Virus record (IMG/VR): IMGVR_UViG_3300034170_000020
Coordinates: 1-48,262 of that record
DNA length: 48,262 nt
Origin: a virus
Direction: 5' to 3' (one strand)
In this document: in pieces, positions 29,739 through 37,107 of the stretch
Layout: each line of letters begins with the position of its first letter
How positions within the stretch are numbered: position 1 is the first letter of the stretch
The notes under the pieces: generated by a model
Databases searched by the model: none
Seen by the model: the letters and a program-made list of their open reading frames with translations, nothing else
What the model was told of the DNA's origin: nothing
Translations under genes and position numbers: made by a program

Positions 29739-30704
29739 TTACATCCGACGCCAGTAAACGATATCGGCAGTAGCTTGGCCTTTGCGCCATGCGAATTCAC
29801 CAGCGGTTCCGATTACGATTGCGCCGTCATCAAAGATCAGTTGCACTTTGTTACCAGCAACCAAGCCCCCGGGATAAACAGTTTCTTCGTATGTGATGGT
29901 CTGAAACCGATCAGCAATCGAAGGATTCAGCATCAACAAGGCATCAAGTGCTTTATTGTGGGCATCTGGTTCGGGGGCGCCGGTTTCGGTTTCTACTTTT
30001 GACGTAAAGATGGGAACGTATAGTGGAATCCTCACATTGCGATTGAGTTTGTTTCGATTGCGATATTCCACATCAGTTTCACCGGGCAAACGCTCAAGCG
30101 TGCTTTTTTCCTTTGGAATAGGCGTAATCAATGCACAGCGATCAACATAGCCACCCCCGGCCATAACCGGCCCTGGCTCGTTGAAGCTGGGCTGTATGCT
30201 GGCGTCTTTCGGCTCAGGCTGGTCCATACCCACAGGGTTGGCGGGTGCGTCGGCTGGCGAGGCTGTTAGCAGGGTTACGACGCGGTCTTTGGCATGCAGC
30301 GTTTCACCTTCGCGCCATTCCAAAACAGTACCGTTCGTATGATCAATAACCACTTTGAATGGCAATGGTACTGGCTTATCGTACTCATAATTGAGTAGTT
30401 CTTTCATCAATTCGGTATGGCTGACTTTCATTGAAAGATAGTCAAGCATCTTGTCAGTATCTGGATAGCCTGGAACGTTAGAATGTGTTTGCTTGGGTGA
30501 TTTCGGACCAGTGCTTTGCAGTAATTCCCCATCCAAGCTGAAAGTTACACCATCCGCAAAATAGTTTTGAAAACTGTGTTTTTGTGTAATGCCGTTAGAA
30601 ACTTGTTTTGAAAGGAATTCGCGCAGCCTGTTCATTACTAATCCTTTGCCGCTTGCGGCTGGTCCAGTGATCAAGATTTGAACGTCTACATTTACTTTGG
30701 TCAT
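29739..30704 (-). CDS. P-loop NTPase-like protein, unknown function
   Basis: 321 aa from ATG 30704, preceded by GAGGTG. The N terminus has a Walker A (ITGPAASGKGLVM), followed by short helical and acidic segments, a proline-rich middle (about 150-195) and a C-terminal beta-rich part (GGLVAGNKVQLIFDDGAIVIG). No Walker B is obvious. Position between primase-helicase and the candidate origin suggests a DNA-replication or nucleotide role. A GC-rich patch spans about 30155-30290. Confidence 0.68.
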   Translation of the reverse strand: MTKVNVDVQILITGPAASGKGLVMNRLREFLSKQVSNGITQKHSFQNYFADGVTFSLDGELLQSTGPKSPKQTHSNVPGYPDTDKMLDYLSMKVSHTELMKELLNYEYDKPVPLPFKVVIDHTNGTVLEWREGETLHAKDRVVTLLTASPADAPANPVGMDQPEPKDASIQPSFNEPGPVMAGGGYVDRCALITPIPKEKSTLERLPGETDVEYRNRNKLNRNVRIPLYVPIFTSKVETETGAPEPDAHNKALDALLMLNPSIADRFQTITYEETVYPGGLVAGNKVQLIFDDGAIVIGTAGEFAWRKGQATADIVYWRRM

Positions 30705-30718
30705 GCAACACCTCATTT

Positions 30719-30734
30719 GGGGCCTTTCGGCCCC
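30719..30734 (-). promoter_or_regulatory. GNRA hairpin upstream of P-loop gene
   Basis: On minus GGGGCC-GAAA-GGCCCC, a six-bp GC stem with a GAAA tetraloop, without a T tract. It lies 7 bases before the GAGGTG ribosome site of the P-loop gene; a role in mRNA stability, processing or translation control is likely. Confidence 0.6.
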
Positions 30735-30744
30735 GGTTATGGAA

Positions 30745-30861
30745 TTAGGATTTCTTAATAGTACCGCAGTGTCCGCAGCACTTATTACCTTGAACAATGA
30801 ACCATTTATGTTTGCTTTTGCCGCCGTTCATTGCACCGCACTTAACACATACATTTTTCAT
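30745..30861 (-). CDS. 38-aa zinc-ribbon micro-protein
   Basis: MKNVCVKCGAMNG and CCGHCGTIKK form a C-x2-C ... C-x2-C ribbon in 38 residues. AAAGGA ribosome site and a promoter at 30901-30929 directly upstream support expression. Function unknown. Confidence 0.74.
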   Translation of the reverse strand: MKNVCVKCGAMNGGKSKHKWFIVQGNKCCGHCGTIKKS

Positions 30862-30900
30862 TTTCTAAATCCTTTTCAGTTGATTTCGATTTGTGAATAC

Positions 30901-30929
30901 ATTTAAGCATTCGGAACCTGAATCGTCAA
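30901..30929 (-). promoter_or_regulatory. Sigma70-type promoter
   Basis: TTGACG (30929-30924), 17-base spacer, extended -10 TGC TTAAAT (30906-30901). It lies between the PrimPol terminator and the zinc-ribbon/P-loop operon. Confidence 0.65.
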
Positions 30930-30945
30930 CACCTTTCATCGGGCA

Positions 30946-30981
30946 ATAAAAACCCCCGATTCCATACAGGCTGATCGGGGG
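30946..30981 (-). terminator. Intrinsic terminator after primase-helicase gene
   Basis: On minus CCCCCGAT and ATCGGGGG form an 8-bp stem around a 13-base loop, followed by TTTTTATTG. Confidence 0.9.
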
Positions 30982-31015
30982 TCGAGGGGTTGCGCATGAC
31001 CGCGCAGGATTGAGT

Positions 31016-33367
31016 CTACGCCAGGATAGACGTGTTCACAACCACATAGCACACGGCGCGCATATCGTACTCACTTGCCAGGGTAGCGCGGCTCACTTCC
31101 TGAATGTCGCCACGTTCGACCATCGTTCGCAATGTCTCCTTAATGGCAGTGGTTGCACCGCGTGGTTCGTTCTTGAAACATGCCACGTTAAGCAAACGAC
31201 GACTTAGGAACGAATACGGAATGATTCGTTCGGCGTGCAATCGGCTAGCGTTCACACCTGCCTGAGCACAGACTTTCGGCCATGGGGATTCGATGTAGTA
31301 TTTAAAAGTATCTGCCATTTTGGTTAGTTTTGTCTGTTCAACGTTGCTCGTTACGATTTCACCAGAACGGAAACGAGCAATAACGTTTCGGGCGTCTTCC
31401 ATAACAATATTGATTGCCCACACTGCCATATAACGGTTAACCACGGGATCGGTCATTTCACAACCCACTGCCACTTGGGCACTAATACGCAATGCCTTCA
31501 TGTGGGCACGGTTCCACAATTCGGATAATGTGTCTTCAACCTCGGTTTTTGCGTTGTTTATCTGATCATCACAATACAGGTTAAAACGGTCCATTTCACT
31601 TTGTGCTTCGCTATCCATTTGAACAACAATAGCTTTGTTCTGAACGTTTAGAGCTTGGCAATACGCACATAGTTGGGCCAGCTTATCAACAAGGTACATG
31701 GACGGGCGAACGTTCTTCGCATCTGGATTACCAGCAACGCGTGGACCTTCGTATTCGATGATGGTAAAGCGACTCAACAACCCTTCACGGATCATATCGT
31801 CAGTCAACGCACCGTAAAACGTGTGCGGTGTTGATTCACCAATGACGCTAAAATTCGGGGAATGTAGAATAGCCGTGTTCTTTTCCGAATCAGCATAGAT
31901 TGAGGGGCGAACTGTTTTGTTAGCGCCGGATTTGTTGTAAAGATCAAGCATAGTTCGCTTGAGCATTTGCATGTGCGGACTGGCGTTTTCAGCAGCCATG
32001 TTCTTTAAATAAATACCGAATTCGCCAACGATGCTAACGAATGAACTTTTACCTTTCGACATGTATTTGAGCAATGCTTGCGCCGATGCAATGTCACCGG
32101 GGCCAATGATTTCGTTCGCCTGGGGTAACGTCTTAACGACTTCGCTAATCAGGTTGTCTATTCCACTTGCGATGGCTTCTTTTCCGCGACCCGTTTTCGC
32201 AAGGACGAGTGTGTAAGTGTTCAGACCTGAACCGGTGTTAGTGTTATATGCCCGTCCTGTAATTCCAGCCATAAGCCCGAGCGCCCCAGCAAGAGCGATT
32301 TCAGGAACTTGCCTTGGGGCACTGTTGTAAATGTACTGTGCAATTTCTCCCATGAGTCCTGGGGGTACAGAATAAACGCTTCGTTTTCCCAATAACGCGG
32401 AAACTTCTTCGGCGGTTGCAAGTTCTTCTTCCGGGACTGTTTCGTCTTCGATTGCATTTTGCTGACTCCGGTTAAGCATCGCGATATTTTGAGCAAGAAA
32501 GGCTTCCATTCGGTTGCGCAAACCATCCATGTCCAAAGGCGGAAGCATTTTGTCAAAGCATTTACCAAGCATGTACTTGACGTAATCCGAACGCTGGGCT
32601 TTATCACGCTTACCTAACGAACTAGCACGGAACATACGAACGATTTGTTCACGGTTCTGCGTATAAAACGCAATTATGTTAATCAGTGCAAGGTCGGCTT
32701 CCGATTGCGATTCGTAATGCTTTTGCCAGTCACCACCATAAAGGTCACGGAACTTATCACCGTTGACAGCCGTAGCGGCCATATCAAGAACAGCTTCGTC
32801 CTCAATAACCTGGGGGCTATCACCATACATCGCGGCGGCATTAGTCGAGCCTGCCCCCATCTGATCATACAAAGCGTTAATCAGTTGGTTAAAATCATTA
32901 ATAGGTGAATTACGAATAACGTTACCGGTCATCGTCATAAACCGGGCGTCTGAATAGATTTCGATTTTCGAACGGCGACGGCCCGACGGAATCCATCCTT
33001 TAATAATGATGTGACAGCCTATCCCCGATGGAGACCATTCGGAGTAACTCTGAAATTCGTTATAGATAAGCTGTTGTCGGTCGCCGACAGTAGTATCACC
33101 ATTCGAATCGTCAAGGTCGATAAATGTGTATGGGTCATCTTTGGTCAATACGAAACCTAAACCAGCATACATACTGTTAGGCTGATTAAGTATTTCTATA
33201 CATTCTTCGAACGTTCCCCAATTCTGAACGTCTTGCACAGATACACGTTTATGCGTTTTCGGGCTATATGGTACTTTTGTTGGTTTTGGTGCGTCGGTAT
33301 CTTCAAACCGCCAGACAATCCACTGGCGATATTGCTTCATTTCAGCCGGGATATTCTGGAACATCAT
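31016..33367 (-). CDS. Primase-polymerase fused to DUF3987-type helicase
   Basis: 783 aa. The N-terminal AEP/PrimPol domain has the metal motif FIDLDD (D84, D86), the nucleotide-binding SGIGCH (H119) and KIEIYSD (E136) followed by RFMTMTG. The C-terminal part has a P-loop (LAKTGRGKE) and helical sequence of the DUF3987 type, a likely replicative helicase. Known relatives prime and unwind at the fork in one chain. Start at ATG 33367 overlaps the HTH gene by 4 bp; an alternative ATG is three bases later. Contains octamer copies 31415 and 31501. Confidence 0.86.
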   Translation of the reverse strand: MMFQNIPAEMKQYRQWIVWRFEDTDAPKPTKVPYSPKTHKRVSVQDVQNWGTFEECIEILNQPNSMYAGLGFVLTKDDPYTFIDLDDSNGDTTVGDRQQLIYNEFQSYSEWSPSGIGCHIIIKGWIPSGRRRSKIEIYSDARFMTMTGNVIRNSPINDFNQLINALYDQMGAGSTNAAAMYGDSPQVIEDEAVLDMAATAVNGDKFRDLYGGDWQKHYESQSEADLALINIIAFYTQNREQIVRMFRASSLGKRDKAQRSDYVKYMLGKCFDKMLPPLDMDGLRNRMEAFLAQNIAMLNRSQQNAIEDETVPEEELATAEEVSALLGKRSVYSVPPGLMGEIAQYIYNSAPRQVPEIALAGALGLMAGITGRAYNTNTGSGLNTYTLVLAKTGRGKEAIASGIDNLISEVVKTLPQANEIIGPGDIASAQALLKYMSKGKSSFVSIVGEFGIYLKNMAAENASPHMQMLKRTMLDLYNKSGANKTVRPSIYADSEKNTAILHSPNFSVIGESTPHTFYGALTDDMIREGLLSRFTIIEYEGPRVAGNPDAKNVRPSMYLVDKLAQLCAYCQALNVQNKAIVVQMDSEAQSEMDRFNLYCDDQINNAKTEVEDTLSELWNRAHMKALRISAQVAVGCEMTDPVVNRYMAVWAINIVMEDARNVIARFRSGEIVTSNVEQTKLTKMADTFKYYIESPWPKVCAQAGVNASRLHAERIIPYSFLSRRLLNVACFKNEPRGATTAIKETLRTMVERGDIQEVSRATLASEYDMRAVCYVVVNTSILA

Positions 33368-33585
33368 TCGCCCTTTTTAGTGCGCTCGCCAACATAAGCA
33401 ATCAGCTTTTCGATGGTTACGACGCCAGGATCGTTAATCGAACCAAGCGCGAAACGGCGAAGCCATTCGGGGGTTTTGTTGATAGCTTTGGCGACTTCAA
33501 AAACCTTTATATAGGCGGGGCGCTGTGTGTAGATACGAATGGCGAACGCTCGCAATCCTGGGGTGTTTGTTTCCATTGGAGTCAT
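33364..33585 (-). CDS. Small HTH regulator (Cro-like)
   Basis: 73 aa from ATG 33585 (or 70 aa from 33576; neither has a strong ribosome site). A helix-turn-helix is visible in FEVAKAINKTPEWLRRFALGSINDPG, followed by VVTIEKLIAYV, like many phage XRE/Cro-type proteins. It is transcribed away from the plus-strand early operon, and the 18-bp palindrome at 33618-33635 overlaps its own promoter, so autoregulation is likely. Confidence 0.75.
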   Translation of the reverse strand: MTPMETNTPGLRAFAIRIYTQRPAYIKVFEVAKAINKTPEWLRRFALGSINDPGVVTIEKLIAYVGERTKKGE

Positions 33586-33608
33586 CCGGTAATGTGGGCA
33601 ATGCCGCG

Positions 33609-33637
33609 ATGGTACACGCCCAAATATTTTTGGGCAA
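33609..33637 (-). promoter_or_regulatory. Minus-strand early promoter
   Basis: TTGCCC (33637-33632), 17-base spacer, TACCAT (33614-33609). It would drive the HTH regulator and primase-helicase. The -35 and spacer are covered by the palindrome at 33618-33635. Confidence 0.6.
33618..33635. promoter_or_regulatory. Candidate operator palindrome
   Basis: GCCCAAA-TATT-TTTGGGC is a perfect 7-bp inverted repeat with a 4-bp centre, placed between divergent promoters beside an HTH gene. It overlaps the minus promoter and ends 17 bases before the plus -35. Confidence 0.68.
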
Positions 33638-33652
33638 CCGCAAAATTTTATG

Positions 33653-33680
33653 TTGACACGCTGGCCGGTCGCGCTATGAT
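33653..33680 (+). promoter_or_regulatory. Plus-strand early promoter
   Basis: TTGACA (33653-33658), 16-base spacer, TATGAT (33675-33680): the best sigma70 match in the window. It drives the plus-strand replication operon. An octamer TGCCCACA begins directly after the -10. Confidence 0.85.
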
Positions 33681-33716
33681 TGCCCACATCAACCACGCAC
33701 CAATGAGGCAAACGAC

Positions 33717-34166
33717 ATGACCTTTGGCACCGCAAACCCTACCGCCGCCCGTGACGCATTGATCGTTGACTGGCAAGACAAGGCCCGCCGTCTCCAGGCA
33801 CTGAAAGAAGAAGAATTGCTTGCCCGTAATAAGGTTGTCGGTTTCTTTTTCGAAGAAACTACCGACAAAGCGGGTACTGAAAACTTTGATCTTACGCATG
33901 GTTACAAAATCAAACTTACGTTTGCTCAAAACCATTCGGTGCCATCGGCGAAGAACGGCGAAGCTGTTAAAGGCGTAATCGAAAAACTGGCGAAGCTGGG
34001 CGAAGACGGTAAATTCATCGCCGACCGCTTGTTCCGTTGGAAGCCCGAACTGTCGAAAACCGAATGGGATGCCCTTTCCCCTTCGATGAAACGTATCGTG
34101 GCTCCAATTGTTACCACGAAAGCGGCACAGCCAACGGTCGAAATCATCGCACCGAAGGCCGTATAA
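33717..34166 (+). CDS. First gene of plus-strand early operon, unknown function
   Basis: 149 aa with a GAGG ribosome site 8-9 bases before the ATG. Helical, charged N terminus (DWQDKARRLQALKEEELLARNKVV), a middle segment HGYKIKLTFAQNHSV, and ELSKTEWDALSPSMKRIV. It is the first gene after the strongest promoter and precedes the Sak4-like gene, so it may be a recombination partner or host-takeover factor. I do not recognise the family. Confidence 0.68.
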   Translation: MTFGTANPTAARDALIVDWQDKARRLQALKEEELLARNKVVGFFFEETTDKAGTENFDLTHGYKIKLTFAQNHSVPSAKNGEAVKGVIEKLAKLGEDGKFIADRLFRWKPELSKTEWDALSPSMKRIVAPIVTTKAAQPTVEIIAPKAV

Positions 34167-34167
34167 A

Positions 34168-34857
34168 ATGGATAAACGAATTGTTGCGGCTAATCAGTTG
34201 GCCGGACAATACGGTATCAAAACGGTAATTACCGGACCACCTGGGTCCGGTAAGACTCCGCTAATGGGTACAATGCCGCGTGGAATTACGTTAGCTGTTG
34301 AACCCGGATACCGTTCTGTTCGAAATCAAAACTTCCCATGTTGGAACGGAATCAATGATTTAAAATCTTGTGACGATTGGTTTGATTGGGTTTTTGGGTC
34401 CAACGAAGCAAAAGCATTTGATAGCGTTGGTGTTGATAGCCTTTCGCAGTATTGCGAATTAGTTTTGAATAAGTACAAAGCTAAAAACGCTCATGGTCTG
34501 AAAGCCTTCGGCGAAATGGCCGAACACGTTTACGGCAAGATTGAACGGCTTTTTTACCTTCGCGAAAAGCATGTGGTTCTTAACTGCAAACAGGAAACTG
34601 TTTACATGCCAGGGCCGGGACCGGACCCGATTCAATTTTCACGCCCGTATTTTCCAGGGAAAGCACTTATCGTTCAAATACCGCATTTGTTCGATGAATT
34701 CTGGTCATTAGACGAATTTATTGTTCCGGGTGTAAACGGTAAGGTTTCGGCCTTGCTAACAAAGAAACGAAGCGATAGAATGGTTCGAAGTCGAAGCGGT
34801 AACTTGAACGAATACGAACCGCCAAACTTAACCGATATTTTCGCGAAAGCGATGTAA
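34168..34857 (+). CDS. Sak4-like RecA-fold ATPase / recombinase
   Basis: 229 aa. Walker A GPPGSGKT (about 23-30), a Walker B-like FDSVGVDSLS and the following helical LKAFGEMAEHVYGKIERLF match phage Sak4/AAA_24 proteins, which assist single-strand annealing together with an SSB. The SSB-like gene is next. ATG 34168 follows the previous stop by one base; a longer frame would lie inside that gene. Ribosome site weak, suggesting translational coupling. Confidence 0.82.
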   Translation: MDKRIVAANQLAGQYGIKTVITGPPGSGKTPLMGTMPRGITLAVEPGYRSVRNQNFPCWNGINDLKSCDDWFDWVFGSNEAKAFDSVGVDSLSQYCELVLNKYKAKNAHGLKAFGEMAEHVYGKIERLFYLREKHVVLNCKQETVYMPGPGPDPIQFSRPYFPGKALIVQIPHLFDEFWSLDEFIVPGVNGKVSALLTKKRSDRMVRSRSGNLNEYEPPNLTDIFAKAM

Positions 34858-34884
34858 ACTAAACCACAAGCGAGATACTGAATC

Positions 34885-35604
34885 ATGGCACAACTTAATT
34901 TCGACGCATCGCAATACAACCCGGAACAGGGTGGCGGTCAACTTTCCGTAGGTCGTCACCTCGTAGTTATCGAGAAGGACGAAATCAAGAAAGCCAAAGA
35001 AGGGGCGGGCGGTTATCTTGAATTCCATCTGAAAGGCGTTCAAGCGTCCGAAGGCGAACGCGGTCTGTATCGTTTGAACCTTTTCAATGCCGGTGCAAAC
35101 GCGGCTGTAACCATCGAAGCGGCAAACCGTCAACTTTCGGCAGTCTGCCACGCAACCGGCATTCAGGGTATTGGTGGCGATACTTCTGTCCTTTGGAACC
35201 TTCCTTTCGTTATCGAAGTCGGTTATCAGAAAGGCCATGCCCCTGGCGATCCTGATGCCAAAGGCTACACCCAAGTGAACCGCGTTTACTATGCGGACGG
35301 CACCGATATCGTTCCGGGTAAATACGGTTCCGCTGGTGGTCAACAACAGAACCAAGGCGGTTTCGGTAATCAGCAGCAACAAACCGGCCAGCAAGGTCAA
35401 CAGCAATTCGGCCAGCAGAACCAAAATCAAAACCAGCAAGTTGACCCAAACGCCGGTCAACAACAGGTCAACAATCAACCGCAATTTGGTCAACAGAACC
35501 AAAGCGGCAACCAACAACAGGGTAATGCCGGTGGTGGTCAACAATGGCAACCGGGCCAGGGTCAGCAACAAGGCGGGCAACAATGGACGCCACGCACTAA
35601 CTAA
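34885..35604 (+). CDS. DUF669-type ssDNA-binding protein with Q/N-rich tail
   Basis: 239 aa. Residues 1-150 match DUF669 (FDASQYNPEQGGGQLSVG, GGYLEFHLKGVQ, GYTQVNRVYY), an OB-fold-like phage SSB family that pairs with Sak4. Residues 151-239 are a low-complexity Q, N and G tail. It ends in ...QWTPRTN and lacks the acidic D-D-I-P-F tip of bacterial SSB. Such Q-rich linkers can drive condensation. Role inferred from family and neighbour. Confidence 0.84.
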   Translation: MAQLNFDASQYNPEQGGGQLSVGRHLVVIEKDEIKKAKEGAGGYLEFHLKGVQASEGERGLYRLNLFNAGANAAVTIEAANRQLSAVCHATGIQGIGGDTSVLWNLPFVIEVGYQKGHAPGDPDAKGYTQVNRVYYADGTDIVPGKYGSAGGQQQNQGGFGNQQQQTGQQGQQQFGQQNQNQNQQVDPNAGQQQVNNQPQFGQQNQSGNQQQGNAGGGQQWQPGQGQQQGGQQWTPRTN

Positions 35605-35621
35605 GTCGGTTGCGTAAATAG

Positions 35622-35649
35622 CGGGGTCTTTATTGACCCCGTTTTACTT
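35622..35649 (+). terminator. Intrinsic terminator after SSB-like gene
   Basis: CGGGGTC / GACCCCG stem around a 6-base loop followed by TTTTACTTT. It lies 17 bases after the SSB-like stop and probably makes the first three genes more abundant than those downstream. Confidence 0.85.
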
Positions 35650-35662
35650 TGGGGAACGCAAC

Positions 35663-36190
35663 ATGTGGAAAAAAGAATATTTACCGGAACCTGATAAGTG
35701 CGATGTTTGCAAAAGTCATGTTAGTTACAGCGAACATCAACAAAAGTTCGGCGTAGTCGGACGCGAAAGAACTATCGGTATTTGGAAATGCAAATCCAAT
35801 AAATGCCGTGCGCTAGTTAGCTGTCACCCTGGAACGAAAAATCCAGTGGGTTACATGGCACAAGAACCTCTTCGCCGCATGCGTACCGAATGTCATAAAG
35901 TATTTGACCAGTTGTGGTGCCATAATGATTCACCATTTACCCGCCACAGCGCATACTTCTGGATGTCGCAAGTTCTAGGCATATCCGAAGATGTCGCCAA
36001 TATCTCAAAACTTACCGAAGATCAAATTCGAACTATTATGGTAGAATCGTGGCGTATGATGCAAAAGCATAAACACGACTCGGAAGCAGAACGCAAGGGT
36101 TCACGGCATAGCCTTCGGGATAAAAAGATTCAAACGGTTCGAAAGTCTAAAGTCAAAGTCAATGCCCGTAATTGCCAAAATTATATTTGA
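35663..36190 (+). CDS. DUF3268-like zinc-finger protein
   Basis: 175 aa from ATG 35663 (GGGG upstream). CDVCKSHVSY, IWKCKSNKCRALVSCHPG, LRRMRTECHKVFDQLW and SAYFWMSQVLGI match the DUF3268 pattern, a zinc ribbon plus helical domain found in phage replication regions. The C terminus is strongly basic. Probably DNA binding; exact role unknown. Confidence 0.78.
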   Translation: MWKKEYLPEPDKCDVCKSHVSYSEHQQKFGVVGRERTIGIWKCKSNKCRALVSCHPGTKNPVGYMAQEPLRRMRTECHKVFDQLWCHNDSPFTRHSAYFWMSQVLGISEDVANISKLTEDQIRTIMVESWRMMQKHKHDSEAERKGSRHSLRDKKIQTVRKSKVKVNARNCQNYI

Positions 36191-36198
36191 GGTCTAAA

Positions 36199-37107
36199 AT
36201 GTCAGAACAAAATGGAATGTCGTTTAACCTTGCAAAAGAAGCAGACCTTCAACGGTTAGGCGACACAATATTGGCAGACATTGATAAACACGCACAAGAA
36301 ACAATGGATGGGGGTCATCGTCGCCACCTGGGCGCTAGTCAAATCGGCGAACAGTGCCGCCGCAAGTTGTGGTATCAATTCAGATGGTGTTCGCGTGAAA
36401 CATTTGTGGGGCGAATTCTTCGTTTGTTTGATCGTGGGCACCGTGAAGAAGAACGAAATAACACATGGCTACGCGCAAAAGGTTTCGAGGTTTACGACTT
36501 TGATTATTCGAAGCCACAGAAAGCCGATGGTTCATACCCACAATACCAAATTAGCGGTTGTGGCGGTCACTTCGGGGGTTCAACTGACGGGGTAATCAAG
36601 TTTCCTGAACGTTACAACATCAACGAGTTTTTCTTGCTGGAGCATAAGACGAACGGAACCGGTGCGGGCTTTAATGGATTGCGCAATGATGGTATGCCGA
36701 AGCACAAGCCGCAACACTGGGCGCAGACTTGCACCTATGGCTATAAGATGGGCTTGAATTACGTCTTGTACATGAACACCAATAAGAACGACGATGATAT
36801 GTTTGTGCGCCCCTACAAACTTGACCATAGTGTGGGCCAACATATGGAAGCTAAAGCCGAAGCGATTATTATTGCGCGTGAAGCCCCTAATCGTCTTTCG
36901 GATAACCCAACAAACTTTCAATGCAAAATGTGCTGTCATGCTAAGGTTTGCCACGCTGGGGAATTACCCGAAGTTAATTGCCGCTCTTGCAAACATGCTG
37001 TTCCGGCTGATAACAAAGAATGGTTTTGCGAAGTTCATAACGCAAATATTCCCGAACATATAATTCCAGAAGCGTGTAACTCATATGAGCCAATCACAGT
37101 TTGCTGA
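36199..37107 (+). CDS. Cas4-like PD-(D/E)XK exonuclease
   Basis: 302 aa from ATG 36199 (GAGGT upstream). The RecB/Cas4 pattern is GASQIGEQCRRKLWY, then GSTDGVI (D130), LLEHKT (E148, K150) and the Q-x-x-x-Y-type QTCTYGYKMG. C53 together with CKMCCHAKVC could hold an Fe-S cluster as in Cas4/AddB. A second Cys cluster (CRSCKHA ... FCEVH ... EACNSY) follows. It would supply single strands for the Sak4/SSB pair. Overlaps the helicase start by 23 bp. Confidence 0.85.
   Translation: MSEQNGMSFNLAKEADLQRLGDTILADIDKHAQETMDGGHRRHLGASQIGEQCRRKLWYQFRWCSRETFVGRILRLFDRGHREEERNNTWLRAKGFEVYDFDYSKPQKADGSYPQYQISGCGGHFGGSTDGVIKFPERYNINEFFLLEHKTNGTGAGFNGLRNDGMPKHKPQHWAQTCTYGYKMGLNYVLYMNTNKNDDDMFVRPYKLDHSVGQHMEAKAEAIIIAREAPNRLSDNPTNFQCKMCCHAKVCHAGELPEVNCRSCKHAVPADNKEWFCEVHNANIPEHIIPEACNSYEPITVC

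Noticed and set aside
34168-34857. Lysogeny-related ATPase or integrase neighbourhood
   Set aside because: No tyrosine or serine integrase motifs, excisionase or attachment-like repeats were seen anywhere; the P-loop protein fits Sak4.
34828-35583. 251-aa minus-strand frame with many Leu/Val, resembling a membrane protein
   Set aside because: The hydrophobic run is the reverse of the CAA/CAG-rich Q tail of the SSB-like gene.
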